From the NCBI RefSeq assembly GCF_000276665.1, contig NW_004955417.1:27569479-27633478 (forward strand): a stretch of DNA of 64,000 nt. The letters run 5' to 3'. Shown piece by piece: positions 1 to 10,500 of this stretch. A program made the position numbers and the translations under genes. Under the pieces are notes generated by a model. That model was not told the DNA's origin. It did no database searches and saw only the letters and a list, made by a program, of their open reading frames with translations. Position 1 is the stretch's first letter; every line of letters begins with the position of its first letter. This stretch comes from Chinchilla lanigera (taxonomy: Eukaryota; Chordata; Mammalia; Rodentia; Chinchillidae).

Positions 1-294
1 CAGGCTTTTAGAGTTTGATTATGGGTGTGAGAGCCGCACCCGCCCTGGGGTGGATAGTTTGCATATGTAAGGGAGAGGAAAAGAGTGCTTGAGGCCATTC
101 CTCACTGGTGTGTGCTCGTTGCTTTTGCTGTTGTCTGCCGCCATGAGCTGTAGCTCTTTGCCATGTGCCACTCTGCCTTATAATCTGCCAAGTACGGACT
201 GAAACCTCCATGAACTGTAAGCAAAATAAACCTTTCCTTAATTTTGGGCGTCAGGTATTTTGTCCCAGCAACGAGAAAAAAAGTAACTAAGACA
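1..294 (+). mobile_element. MaLR-type LTR, 3' part (cut by window edge)
   Basis: The right end reads as the usual 3' end of rodent MaLR-class LTRs: 'gccatgagctg', then 'gaaacctccatgaactgtaa', an AATAAA at 225-230, 'tcaggtattttgtc' and the terminal 'actaagaca'. A second copy of the same LTR type lies at 8,365-8,720. The left end is outside or at the edge of the window, so length and duplication cannot be judged. Family by memory; sub-family not determined. Confidence 0.7.
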
Positions 295-380
295 GACCGT
301 ATCTCAAAAAAATAGAAAATAAAGGACTGGGATGTGGCCCAGTGCAAAACACCCTGGGCCCAATCTCTAGTACCACAGAA
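295..380 (+). mobile_element. B1-ID SINE remnant
   Basis: A B1-like 3' tail (gaccgtatctcaaaa) runs into an A-rich linker and then an old ID half ('ggactgggatgtggcccagt' to 'tctagtaccaca'). The 5' B1 body is missing. It abuts the LTR end at 294, so the LTR may have been inserted into this SINE or the SINE truncated at insertion. Confidence 0.55.
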
Positions 381-469
381 ATGACTGTCCGTTTGCTGTT
401 GTGCTTGTTAAATAAAACATCTCTTAACAGCAACTAGACAAAAATACAACTGTTGTTGGACCTAAAATG

Positions 470-1310
470 TGGATTTAAATACTAGATTTCATGTAGACTG
501 GGGATATTTTGTGGGAGGAACATTTTCTGCGGAGCAGGATGAGGCTGGAGAGGAATCGCCAGAGGCCGAGGACACCGTGTGGAGTGGGGACGCCACGTGC
601 ATCTGCCCTGCGGTCCCCGCCCGCTGCGCCCATTCTCCCGAAGTCCACGGTTTGCAATTCAGCCTCTGCTTTCCAGTCTCAGGCCCCAGGGAGGACGCCT
701 CGGTGGCCTCCAAGGCAGAGCTCTCCAAGGTCGGTGCTTGACCAGCGGCAGCACAGCCGGAGGGGGCACCCGGGAAGGGGAGTGCACCGCGGGCAGGAAC
801 CCCGGAAACGCTTAGTGCATTTAGTCAAGTGTTCGAAGAAAGCGCAGTGTCAAGAGCGATACTCTGATGTGAGGGAGCACGTGGGAAAGCGGGAAGGGCT
901 GAGACCGATCACTGCTGAGCCGAAGACCTCGCGGAGAGGAGGCGCAGTGTCAGCCCCAACCCAGCTCACCCATTTCCTTAGCTCCAGCTGAGGCCTCTGG
1001 GGGGAGGTGGAGTCAGTACAGTTGCAGCGTCTCCCACGCCTGGGTGGGGACCCCAGGGCCGTCCTCTCTGCACAGCGCCCCGCTGTGTCCAGGCTGCAGA
1101 GTCCCGCCAGCCAGCCAGCGCCCGGCTCGTCTTCGCCACAGTGGCTGCCAGGCCCTGGTCCTGACCCAGAGGACTCGTGCTGCCTGTCTGGTGCCCGCGC
1201 TGAGCCCTGTGAGGAGCCAGCCTCATGCCCACCCCAGGGGGGCCTGAGCCCCGGCACTGCTGCCAGCCCTGCGCCCCTCTTCCAGCCTGAGGTCCCAGCC
1301 TGACTGGCAC
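470..1310. other. GC-rich unique pocket, no recognised gene
   Basis: GC-rich and moderately CpG-bearing, with overlapping open frames on both strands (for example 509-991 plus, 850-1,257 minus). None resembles a protein I know and they overlap in every frame, as expected of GC-rich non-coding DNA. It could be a decayed CpG island or part of an unrecognised exon. Confidence 0.4.
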
Positions 1311-2256
1311 CAGAGAAGGACGCAGTGTGCAGGCTTTGTAATTACCACAAGGGAGATTTTATCTGCTCCTCCGCACCCATCACGCAGGAGCTTTGGAGAA
1401 GTGTTGCTGTCCAGTTCACACTGAAGAAGCCTTGCTTTGCGGGATTTACGAGTTTTGGTTGGTTTTCATGCCTTGAACTTCCTCATGAAGAAACCATTTC
1501 CCCAAGGGTTCCCTAGTCACAGCGTTGCAGTGTAGGCGTGTGGGAAAGTTCCCTTGTAGGCCAGGAGGGAACAGAAGCCCAAATGCTGCGTTTGGGGTGA
1601 TGGTAACGCACACTCCTCTCAAGGATCACTCCCAGTATTTGTCATTTTTAATTTAAAAATTCACTTGGAATTACCTGTATTATTGTATTACATAGAATCC
1701 CAAATATAAAAATCTCAAGCTCAGATATAACTAGAACAAATATCTGTGAGTCTCCTTTCCATTCTATACAGAAAGAGGTCAGGAAATTAATTTGTAAAAA
1801 GCTATCTTGTTAATGAGATTTCTTTCCAGGTGAAATGTGAAGCTTTGAGTAGCATTATCCAATCTGATTTATAATGAATGAATTCAATTTCAGTAGTAAT
1901 AAAGAAATTTCCTATTCATCCATCTGGGACTTTCAAATCACTGTCATTCATTTTATGAGAAAAAAATGGGAAATATTTCCTAGAGGAAATATGTATTTTA
2001 AAGTAATTTTACTAATCACATTTTGCTTAAATTAGAGTAAATAAGGTAGAAGAAGTTGCCTCAAATCTTCTGTGCCCCATAATAACCCATTACACTGTGA
2101 GACGTTGCTGCAGGTGACACTGCTGCTTGGGTCAGTCATATCGGAGGTGAGGTGGATGCGTGAACGGGGGCGGGGGGAGATTCCTGCTGAGACAGTTGCA
2201 GACCTGGGTAAGTAGAAGTCTTGACAAAGGCATTGCTTCAAGACCCAAGAAACAAA
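1311..2256. other. Unique AT-rich DNA
   Basis: No gene, repeat family or RNA recognised. The stretch 1,620-2,040 is AT-rich with short A/T runs only. Confidence 0.5.
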
Positions 2257-2372
2257 GCTATAATCCCAGCTGTCAGGAGGCTGAGGCAGGAGGATCACCA
2301 TGACTTCTCGGCCAGCCTGAACTTCATAGTGAGACCTTGTCACAAGAAATCAAAAAAATACAAACAAACCCA
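2257..2372 (+). mobile_element. Truncated B1-like SINE
   Basis: Shows 'ctataatcccagctgtcagg', 'aggctgaggcaggaggatca', 'gccagcctgaacttcatagt', 'gagaccttgtc' and an A-rich tail. The first bases of B1 (the ggctggg start) are missing. An apparent open frame at 2,221-2,805 runs through it and is not a gene. Confidence 0.8.
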
Positions 2373-2995
2373 AAGGGAGACCCGGGACCTGGGCTTTTGT
2401 CATTTGAGTTGGCCAGGACAGGTGACTAGGGCAGAGTTCCTTTTCTGTACTGCTTGGCTGACGTGCTCTCCCTTCCTTACGCTTACTCTGAGAAATCCCC
2501 TGACTGGTGAGCAGCGGATGCCTGTGCTGCCTTGGCCGCCAGCATCTGTTCTGATGGAGTCTGTGCTCCTGGACTCTCAGAAGTGCTGGAGCCAGCCACG
2601 CCCTCTCCTGGGTCTCCCGCCAGGCTTTGAGTTGGGGTCAGTGAAGCTGTCAGGACACCTCTGGAGGAGCACACGGCTCCATCAGGATGCTCCCCGCTCC
2701 CTTCAGGGGCTGTCCCTCCGCCCCGCTCCCGGACCGTGCTCCCACCCAGGCGTGCGCAGTGCCCGCCTCCAGGCCCCCACAGTTACTCCTTTCTGCTGCA
2801 GCTAGCAAAAGGTGCTTTCTGCTGCCGTCATCCAGAACAAGCCTGGAGTCTCAGCCAAGTAATTAATTAGGAAGGACCCTGTTGGAAGCTACATTTGTAA
2901 GGAACCTAGCGGATTATCTTCTCCTAAGTGAATCTTGCCTCTCTGGAATTCTTTTTTCCTTAATTGATGGGGAGCCTTGTAAAGAATCTGCTGAT
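2373..2995. other. Unique DNA with GC-rich part
   Basis: GC-rich at about 2,500-2,800, then AT-rich. Open frames exist on both strands but match nothing I recognise. Confidence 0.4.
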
Positions 2996-3125
2996 GCTGG
3001 GTGTGGTGGGGCACACCTGTAATCCCAGCACTCAGGAGGCTGAGGCAGGAGGATTGCTGTGAGTTTGAGGCCAGCCTGGGCTACAAAGTGAGTTCAAGGC
3101 CAGCCTGGTCTGCATAGCGAGTCTG
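2996..3125 (+). mobile_element. B1 SINE with 29-bp internal duplication
   Basis: Starts 'gctgggtgtggtggggcaca' and contains 'gtaatcccagcactcaggag'. The unit 'gccagcctgg' occurs at 3,070 and again at 3,099, a 29-bp spacing that is the duplication seen in B1 of mouse-related rodents. This copy is one of the clearest taxonomic markers in the window. The 3' end stops near 'tagcgagtctgt' without a long tail. Confidence 0.88.
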
Positions 3126-3355
3126 TGGTCCCTTGAGTTAGGCTGCTTGGGTTCCAACCCCGGCTTTGCCAGTCTTAAGGACAGGAACCTTGGGTACACT
3201 GTTCAGCCTCTACCTCTGAGTGTCTGCATTTGTTTAATGATAGTGATGTCACCTCCCAGGGTTGGGTGAAATTAAATGAGGTAATTTATGTCAAACAGAG
3301 CTGCACTTGTATATTATTCATGCTGTGCAAATATTTGCTACTATCAGTTCTTGAA
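3126..3355 (+). mobile_element. MIR SINE
   Basis: Matches the MIR order: 'ggttccaaccccggctttgc', 'cagcctctacctctgagtg', 'gggttgggtgaaattaaatg', then a weak 3' end. Strongly diverged, as usual for this ancient element. Confidence 0.65.
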
Positions 3356-3899
3356 CACAGGTTCTGGGTCACATGGTGCAGCAGAGGTAACTGAGGCAGG
3401 GACTAGGTGGTTTTTTTTACTTGCCCAACACCTAGCATGCTCCTGGCCGTAGGCAGCTGTGCGTGAAACATGGGCCCCACAGGTACGGAGCTGACTGCAC
3501 GATCATCTGTTACGGAACAGCAACGGCATGGACAACAGTCTCCAGCCCTTCCTGAGAAATGGCTCATAATCTGTTATTACCCGAAAAGGGCAGCGCTTGT
3601 ATCATCACACTGGACTGTTGTGAGGTTTCAAGAATAAAGAATGTAAAATACCTACCCCAGTAAACAGCACACTAAGCTCTCTGATTATAAGCTTTATTAT
3701 TCTCCAAACTCGGGAACCCATGGGTCTAAATCTTTCCTTGGATTCCAATATTCTATTCTCACATCTGCCTTCATGACCCTTTCATCATGGCTTTGTGACA
3801 AGATGTTCTGTTCTCCCCACCTCTGATCCTTGTCGTGAAGTCTCCCTGGAAGGCTGCCAGACCCTTCCACACCAGCCCGGTGGTCACTCCATCCTTACG
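3356..3899. other. Unique DNA, possible weak MIR at about 3,600-3,700
   Basis: A MIR-like 3' half ('ttgtgaggtttcaagaataa', then 'aatacctacccc') may be present at 3,600-3,700. The rest shows no gene or recognised repeat. Confidence 0.35.
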
Positions 3900-4860
3900 G
3901 ATATTGAGAAGATAAACAGAGCCGATTAGAATGTACTTTCCAAACACAGACGCTGTACTGTAGGAGTCTGCCAGAGGAGATTAATATAACGAGATAGCTG
4001 TAGAACTTTGGGAAGACCTGAGCATTGCACAACCTTAATGACAGATTGTAGACATGATAGAAATCTGTAAGAAGCTTATAAAAGAAAATTTATTAAAGTC
4101 TAGAACAACTGCATCATCTCTCTGTAAACAGCATGTACCTTCTTCAGACGCTACAATAAATGAAAAAGATGGTTGCCATAGAGATAATTAAACTATGTCC
4201 TTTGTCTAGCAAAAGTCCATTTCAATCCAGCAGAAGAGAATGGATTTTGCCCTTAAGTAATATTTACAGATTATTTCTATCCAGTTGTAATTCAGGTTAT
4301 TAAAGCTCAAATGTTAAATCTATAAATGCCGCACTTTATGAAGACTTTTGGTCAAATGTATTTTAACATTTATATGCCAGCCTTAAAAGCTGCTATCATT
4401 TTGCCTCAAAAAATGTATTTTTAAAGTTTTTCCCCCCAAGATATCCTAAAAATTTTCCTTGAAATCTACTCTGCCATATTCTTAGCTTCATTTTCTTTGA
4501 AGCTCAGGTTTTACTTTTTGAATTGTTTGCCTGAGATAATATGCATTACAAAGGACCCAGGAACACAGGAAAACTCGTTTAATAACTCACAGTGATCAGT
4601 CAGCAGGAAGATCTGTGGATGGTAATATTCAGATCCTTCTGTAGTCATTTAATCTGTTCTTCAAAATTCAGAAAGTAATTACAGATTCCCAGCCAGGAAA
4701 ATCTGCCTGTCGATGCAAGCATTTGCTGCCGGGAGAAAATCTGTCAAGGTTAAGCTTATTTTGTCTGATTGGGTAAGATAGGTTCTGTGGGCAGAGGAAG
4801 CTGGATTCTTTTTATTTTTGTAAATTGAATGAATTCTATGTCATCACTCTTCCTTGAAAT
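3900..4860. other. Repeat-free stretch, candidate conserved non-coding element
   Basis: No repeat family is recognisable over about 1 kb. The sequence carries the kind of motifs seen in developmental enhancers: 'ggttgccatagagataatta' (an RFX-like X-box half next to a homeodomain TAATTA core), CCTTTGT (TCF/SOX-like) and several ATTA cores. This is inference from motif content only; no cross-species comparison was possible. Confidence 0.3.
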
Positions 4861-6829
4861 ATTGCTGCATAAATCAACGTTTCCGGTGTGGTAACTTCAA
4901 AGAGATTTGTATTCCCCAAGGAAGTAGTCATTTCCCTGTTGTCCCCTAGCACTGGGATCTGGGCACGACCTTCCTCTGCCTAGTTCAAGGCTTCCCCTGT
5001 GCTGATGGTGAAGCCTTGCGTCATTTCGCGTGTGTATCTGTGTATGTTTGTGTAACGTGTGCTTCCCTGAACATTTCAAGGGAAGGAGAATAATGGAGGG
5101 AAATGTAAAATCTCCGGAATGAAAGTTATTATTGCCCCTGGAGCAAATGACCATGTAGCTCGTTTCCATCTTGTCTCCATCCCCAGCCCCCACATCTTTC
5201 ACTTAAATGTACTAAAGCCAGATGAGTCAACATGTGTCAAGATCTCAGGATCTGAAAAGAAAAAGCCACAAATCACGGAGCATCAGTTTTCTTCCTTCTT
5301 GAGATGGCGTGAGACTTACTACCCACTGCTAGGTTAGGAGAGTGCATGCAGGAGCCACACATTGTTCATGCTCCTCTGTATTAGCCATAAACTCAGAGGG
5401 TTTTTCTCTAAGAACGTCTTCACCATTTGTTCAGGAAGAGCGGGCCAACGAGCTGTCCACCCCCCACCCTCTCCTGCGTTCCCTCACCCTTGCCCCTGCA
5501 GGTCGTGGTGCCCAAGAACCGGTTCCTACCCATGAGGCAGAAGCAGGAGTTTACTGTGAAGTTTCTGGGAAAACTTTTTCTTCCTAATAAGAAGGCAGAT
5601 AAGTTTGGTACTTTCCAGACCCTCTCCCCCAACCCTTCCTTTACCTTAAACATGAACATGATGTCTGGCGCTGTGGTGGTCATATTGTGGCCATGAGTCT
5701 AAAAACATGAGGCTAAGAGTGGAGATAGGAGAAGACCGGGGAGGGGAATCCAGCCACCTGCTGTCTCCTGACTTCAGATTCTGTGGGGCAAATCTTTACT
5801 GGCTTAAGCCGCTGTCCTTTCATTCTCTGAGTACTTATAACCAAGAAAACGTCCCAATGCATACAAGAGTTGGCTTGAGTCTCCGTCTGAGAACATCCTC
5901 CCCATTCCCATTTTACTTCCCATCTATTTTAGGTGAGGCTGTGCTATCTGCAATCACCATTAAGAGCATCTTTTCATTGCAGCAAGTAGGCTGGACTTTT
6001 CCCAAGAGTGGAAGAGAGCCGATCATGGTGTCAGGTGCACGTCAGCACCATCTCAAGGTGCACGTGCAATGCGGTTCAAGAATCACACTTAACATGACTC
6101 TCACTTTTAACGAGTTTGGAGATGAGCCAATTATAGGGCAGGAGGAGCAATTTTAGAGTTAATCCCCTTTAACTGGCTCAGGCCCCCTGATACACCGTGG
6201 TGTCATCGGGTAAGGATTCCTAGTTCCGCTGCAGTCCTGTGTCTCTGGGAAAGGGCCTCTCGACCAGGTTCTACTGTGGCGGGGCGATGTCCGCGATCTC
6301 CGAGTCCTGATGAGAACCCCGCCGGGCAGCAGGTGCACTGCTGTAGCTTCTGGGCCGCCAGCTGCGTCCTGGGTGTCTATCAGCTGCATCACCTGCAGTT
6401 CTCAGGTTCCCCTCGAAGGCGCAGCCCTCTGATGGCCAGCCACTCATGTTCAGGTTAACGTCACCTGTTCTGAGCCAATATTTATCAGATTCTCCATGGG
6501 TTCTGGTTTCAAACTGGCCTGTGGGATCATTTGGTAATAATACCTACCGCTTTTGTTGTGAACTGGGATTAGATTCATATAACACACCATTAACGAAGGT
6601 GAAATGTGCAACGCTATGGTGTTTAACGTGTTCACATTTTTCAGTCATCATGTTACCAAGTTCCAAAGCACTAGCTTCGATCGGAAAGAAAACCCTGGAT
6701 CCAGTAAACCCCTAAGTTGCCTCCTGCCCCTGTGGAATGACTGATTCCAGAGTGCTCAGACACAAGTCGTCACTCTAGGCCAGCCTTTGTGTCTGGCTTC
6801 TTTCCCCAGCAGAAGGTTTTTGAAGTTCC
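4861..6829. other. Unique DNA, short open frames only
   Basis: Contains a short plus frame at 5,427-5,696. A pyrimidine tract ending in 'cccctgcag' at about 5,494-5,502 precedes part of it and resembles a splice acceptor. No good donor follows in the right place, and the residues (VVVPKNRFLP start) match nothing I recognise. Other frames (5,707-6,156; 6,276-6,458) are unremarkable. Confidence 0.4.
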
Positions 6830-7743
6830 TCCCCTGACAGCACGGATCAGTGTTGTGATTTTTTTGTAGCCGTCTAATATTCCACCATATTCATGTGCCG
6901 TATTTTGTTATCCATTTATCCATTGATGGACATTGGGGTGGTTTCTACTTTGGGGTTTTGGGAATGGTGCTGCTCTAGACATTTAGGTATAAATGTTTTA
7001 CTGTTTTAAAGACTTCTGGCTGTGTACCGGAAGTGGAATTATCGAGTCATGTGGTCATTTTATCTTTAGCTTTTTCAAAAACCATCACATTGCTCTCCGT
7101 AGCAGCTCCACCATGTCACGTGCCGACCAGCAATGCGCACAGACTCCAGTGTGCACCCTGACCAACACTTCTTATTTTCCTTTTTTTTTTTGTAAATAAA
7201 ATCACTATCCTAGTGAATCTAAAGTGGTATCTCAGGGGCTGGGGATTTAGCTCAGCGGCAAAAGCGCCTGCCTGGCAAGTGCAAGGTCGTGAGTTCGGTT
7301 CCCGGTACCGGAGAAAAACCAAAAAAAAAAAAATAAAAAAAAAAATAAAGTGGTATCTCATTGTGAGGTTTTTTGGTTCTGGTATTATCTGATTTAAAAT
7401 TTGTCATTTTACCCTTTATTTTAATTTGTTAGCACACGTGTGTAGCACAGTGTCTGCATTCCCTGGGTGCAGTGGGCTTGTGCGCACAGCACAGCCCGGT
7501 TCCTTTCTGCTCCCCTCCCCTCCCTCCCTGCTCCTCCGCCTCTTGGCCCCTCCCCCTTGAGAATGACCTCTTTCCCTGCTTCCTGTTACCGGTCTTTTAT
7601 TTTGTGCTTTTTGACGCTGGGTTTCTCTCGGACAAGAAACCTCACTGTGGTTTTGACTTGCGCGACCAGTAACTGCGAGCATCTTTTCCTGTGCTGTTGC
7701 CCACCTGCGTGTTCTCTTTAAATAGACGTCAGGACGCCTCTTT
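6830..7743 (-). mobile_element. L1 3'-region fragment, antisense
   Basis: Reads as the reverse of the L1 ORF2 tail: 'tatccatttatccattgatg' then 'gacattggggtggtttctac', 'tgctgctctagacattt', 'gaagtggaattatcgagtca' and 'ctgaccaacacttcttattt'. It is diverged and has no intact frame. An ID-like SINE interrupts it at 7,235-7,346 and L1-like sequence resumes after the duplication. The part 7,440-7,743 is only weakly L1-like. Confidence 0.72.
7235..7346 (+). mobile_element. Young ID-like SINE with target-site duplication
   Basis: tRNA-like head 'ggggctggggatttagctca' with A box (tagctcagcgg, 7,248-7,258) and B box (gagttcggttc, 7,291-7,301), then GGTACC and an A-rich tail. Flanked by the 14-bp direct repeat aaagtggtatctca (7,221-7,234 and 7,347-7,360), so the insertion boundaries are exact. 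It sits inside an antisense L1 fragment. It is not a tRNA gene: no acceptor-stem pairing and an A tail. Confidence 0.95.
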
Positions 7744-7826
7744 GCTTTTTCTCGGTACTGAGGACTGAATCCAGGCCTTTGCACTTGCTATGCAAGCACT
7801 TTCCGTTGAACTCTTTATTCTGGGTC
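7744..7826 (-). mobile_element. Old ID-like SINE remnant
   Basis: Reverse-oriented ID: 'ctcggtactgaggactgaat', 'ccaggcctttgcactt', 'tgcaagcactttccgttgaa'. Strongly diverged and lacking a clear duplication. It lies between two L1-like antisense blocks. Confidence 0.6.
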
Positions 7827-8005
7827 CAAGTCCCTGATTGCATACATACTTCGCAAGTACTCTATCCTGTGGTGCGTTCTGTCTTCAGGGTCTTGATAAC
7901 GTCCTTTGATACACAAAAATTTCCATTTTTGGTGAAATCCAATTTGTCTAGTTTTTCTTTGTTGTTTGTGCATTTAGTGTGTTACCTAAGCATTCACTGA
8001 ACCCA
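7827..8005 (-). mobile_element. L1 fragment, antisense (continuation)
   Basis: 'ttgataacgtcctttgatac' and 'ttggtgaaatccaatttgtc' followed by 'tagtttttctttgttgtttg' match the reverse strand of the L1 ORF2 3' region, further upstream in the L1 than the block at 6,830. Probably the same element split by the old SINE. Confidence 0.6.
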
Positions 8006-8364
8006 AATTCAAGGTCCTGAGGGTCAATCCCTGTTTTCCTCGGAGTTTTATGGCACCACAGACTTTTATGAAGCTAGCACAACCTAACTGACTTAGGAGA
8101 AGCGTGAGTAAGAGTGCAGCCGTGAGCCTCGCTGTCAGCAAGGCCTTCCCGCTGCAGGGCTCTGCAGCACCAGGCGCTGGTCCTGGACTTGCTCAGCGGC
8201 ATCTCCCGGCCTTTCAGCACCTCCTTCACAGCGCTGGCAGCCGGTGAGCTAAGTGAGGAGAAGGCAGTTTCACAGGGTCAGCGCAGCTCCTGGAGGACGT
8301 CGAGCTTCTTACCAAAGGCCTGCAGCGCAAGCCAGTCTCTGCTAGAGTTTAAAATGCCTCTCGC
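8006..8364. other. GC-rich unique pocket
   Basis: GC-rich with several CpG. A minus-strand frame ends near 8,278, but its residues are not recognised. No splice pair convincing enough to call an exon. Confidence 0.35.
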
Positions 8365-8720
8365 ACCTGCTGGAGTGTGGATCTGATGTCCCCAGCCCGC
8401 GTGGTGAAGGCTGTCCCAGGACGGCTGTCTGCATGTGGTGCACACCAGCAGCTGGGCCTGGCAGGTCTGCAGTCGCGTTGTTAAGCCCGTGTCCTCACAG
8501 GGTCTGTGGCTGTTGCCCCCTCTTCCCTTTTGCTTCCTGGCTGCGGCGCAAGTGATTCTGTCTGTCAAATGTCCTGCCGTGATGTGTGGCCTTGCCACAG
8601 CCCCGGAACAATGGGCTGACCCGTCGTGGACCAGGATCTCCAAACTCAGGAGCCCAGATAAACCTTTTCTCCGCATGAGCTGTTATCATGGGTATTTGGG
8701 GTAGTAGCGGAAAGCTGACT
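8365..8720 (+). mobile_element. MaLR-type solo LTR
   Basis: Begins near 'gagtgtggatctgatgtccc' plus 'cagcccgcgtggtgaaggct', continues with 'tgccgtgatgtgtggccttg', 'agcccagataaaccttttct' and ends 'ggaaagctgactaag', the order of a rodent MaLR LTR. Same class as the element at 1-294 and the reverse copies near 29.8, 42.7 and 56.4 kb. No internal retroviral region is attached. Confidence 0.72.
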
Positions 8721-10160
8721 AAGCCCCTGCCACATAAACCCAGTCACCTCCTAAACAGCTCCAGGAGTGAAATCTTCCCTCGGCCAACGAGGTGGATCCC
8801 CCACCTGTAAGACGTAAGACGGAGCTTAGAAATGAACGGCAGAACATTGTCTGGACAAGATATCACGCCATATCTTGTACTCTGAGTAACTACTACGAGG
8901 ACAATGACATGCAGTGCATCAGCTATTGTAACTGTCCTCGTAACCTGTTTGGAAACTCAGTTTCAGTGTTTGTTCATCTTTTTTTCCTCTTTAAATTTAA
9001 AAAAAAAAAAAGAGAGAGAGAAATGAACAGCAGGACCCTCCAATTCTGTCCAACAAACAAAATGAATTGAGAACGAGTTTATCTTTAGTACCTGTTGTGT
9101 CTGCTAAGGTTTCCCAGAGGAGCAGCCCTCTGACTCAGGTGGATGCCAGATATGCACGTTTCTTAGTGCAGTATCCGTAGGGCTTTAGCTTTGCAGGTTG
9201 AAAAACTGTCTTCAACTTCTTTCCAAAGTGTTTGAGTTTAGAGGAGACTTGTGGACTCTAACTTAACTCACAAGAGCTATTCTATGAGCCAGGAGGCCCT
9301 GTGTTCAGAGCTACATCTCCTCAGATGCTCACAGTGACCACCTGCATCTCTCTCCTCCTAAGATCTCCTGGGAGACGGACTAGAAAGTTCAGGTGGTGCG
9401 ATCTCCACCTGCCCTTGCTCACCGTAGAGGGCACTCACATAAATAAACATCAGTTGGCTTTTCCCAGAGGTTCTGCACACTGTTCGTTCCTATATGCAGC
9501 TTTTCTTCTTGTAATCCAGACGAAAGCATTTTTGGAATATGGAGGAGCAGCTCTCTCAGGAGACCTCTGTTCTACCCGACCAGGGGTCTTGCTCCTCTGC
9601 CCACCTAAAGCTCTGAACAGACGCTGCCCTGGGGCTTCCCTGCCAGCAGCCCAGTGGTTGCAGTGACTTATCAGAAAACTTGAGCCGCCTAAGTTGGAGG
9701 ATTTGATGATTTTTCATTTCCCCCCTGCTTTTTTCCTCTCAAAAAGCAACCTGAAGAAGAGTGGGTCCCAAGCATATTCAACAACGCCTTCTATGCCAAA
9801 AGGCTACGTTATTCTGAACAAACAGCAAATACACTGTGGAGATTCTCAGAACCGCCTGTGTGTTTCACTCAGAGCCCACTGAGTGTTTTCATCCATTCCT
9901 GTTCCAATTTTGAAGGTTGCACATTCATGTTAATGAACGTTAGGGAAATAACTGGTTATCACACTCTCAGTGTCACAGATACTCCTGCGTAGGATGAAGC
10001 TAAAGTGCGAAGATGTTTTAAAAATAATTGCTGGAAAGGATTATGTTAAATACGGTACGAGGCTATGGCAGAGATGACGAAAATAGGATCTCAAGACTAA
10101 ACTCTGGGAACTGATGAATTTCTTTCTCATCCTGTATTAATAAGATTTTAGCAGCATTTA
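8721..10160. other. Unique DNA
   Basis: No gene or clear repeat. An A-run followed by a short GA run lies at about 8,998-9,022. A plus frame at 9,301-9,666 has no recognised similarity. Confidence 0.4.
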
Positions 10161-10500
10161 TGCAACATATTGTAACAGCTGATTTCATGGCTCCAGCTAA
10201 TCACATTCGGTCCCTGCTCTCCACTCTATGTATGCCTGGGTACAAATGCCGACCCCTCAGTCACCGGACATCGCGAAGTATCAGCTCCATTTGGAGAAGT
10301 GCTTACCATGGCAACATATGGAAGGATGACTCTCCCAATTTTCTTTCGACAAGCACTTGGATTCAGCACTTATCTATTAGTGCATGCCCTTGTGATTATG
10401 CCTCATCCTGGATTTCTCTTATCAGTAGGTCAGCTGGGCTTTGCTCCTAGCGTTTCTTTCTCTTCACCAGTCCTGCGCGCATCTTTTTGAGCCTTCCATT
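10161..10500. promoter_or_regulatory. Repeat-free segment with near-palindromic RFX X-box
   Basis: At 10,302-10,315 the sequence cttaccatggcaac is close to the RFX X-box (GTNRCC, short spacer, RGYAAC), with one mismatch at the first base. The surrounding 300 bases show no recognised repeat. RFX factors bind such sites at ciliary and other promoters or enhancers; use here is inferred only from the motif. Confidence 0.3.

Noticed and set aside
509..991. 160-codon plus frame, with overlapping minus frames of 110-135 codons
   Set aside because: GC-rich DNA with few stops in any frame; no recognised domain, and composition is arginine/proline/serine-rich as expected of chance frames.
2221..2805. 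194-codon plus frame
   Set aside because: Runs through a B1 SINE (residues such as AIIPAVRRLRQEDHH are translated B1) into unrelated DNA; no known similarity beyond the SINE.
5427..5696. 89-codon frame with an acceptor-like tract before it
   Set aside because: No matching donor, no recognised similarity and no neighbouring exon. Kept only as a remark in the region entry.
7235..7310. Possible tRNA genes at this and the other ID-like copies
   Set aside because: A and B boxes are present, but the ends do not pair as an acceptor stem, an A tail follows, and each copy has a target-site duplication. They are SINEs.
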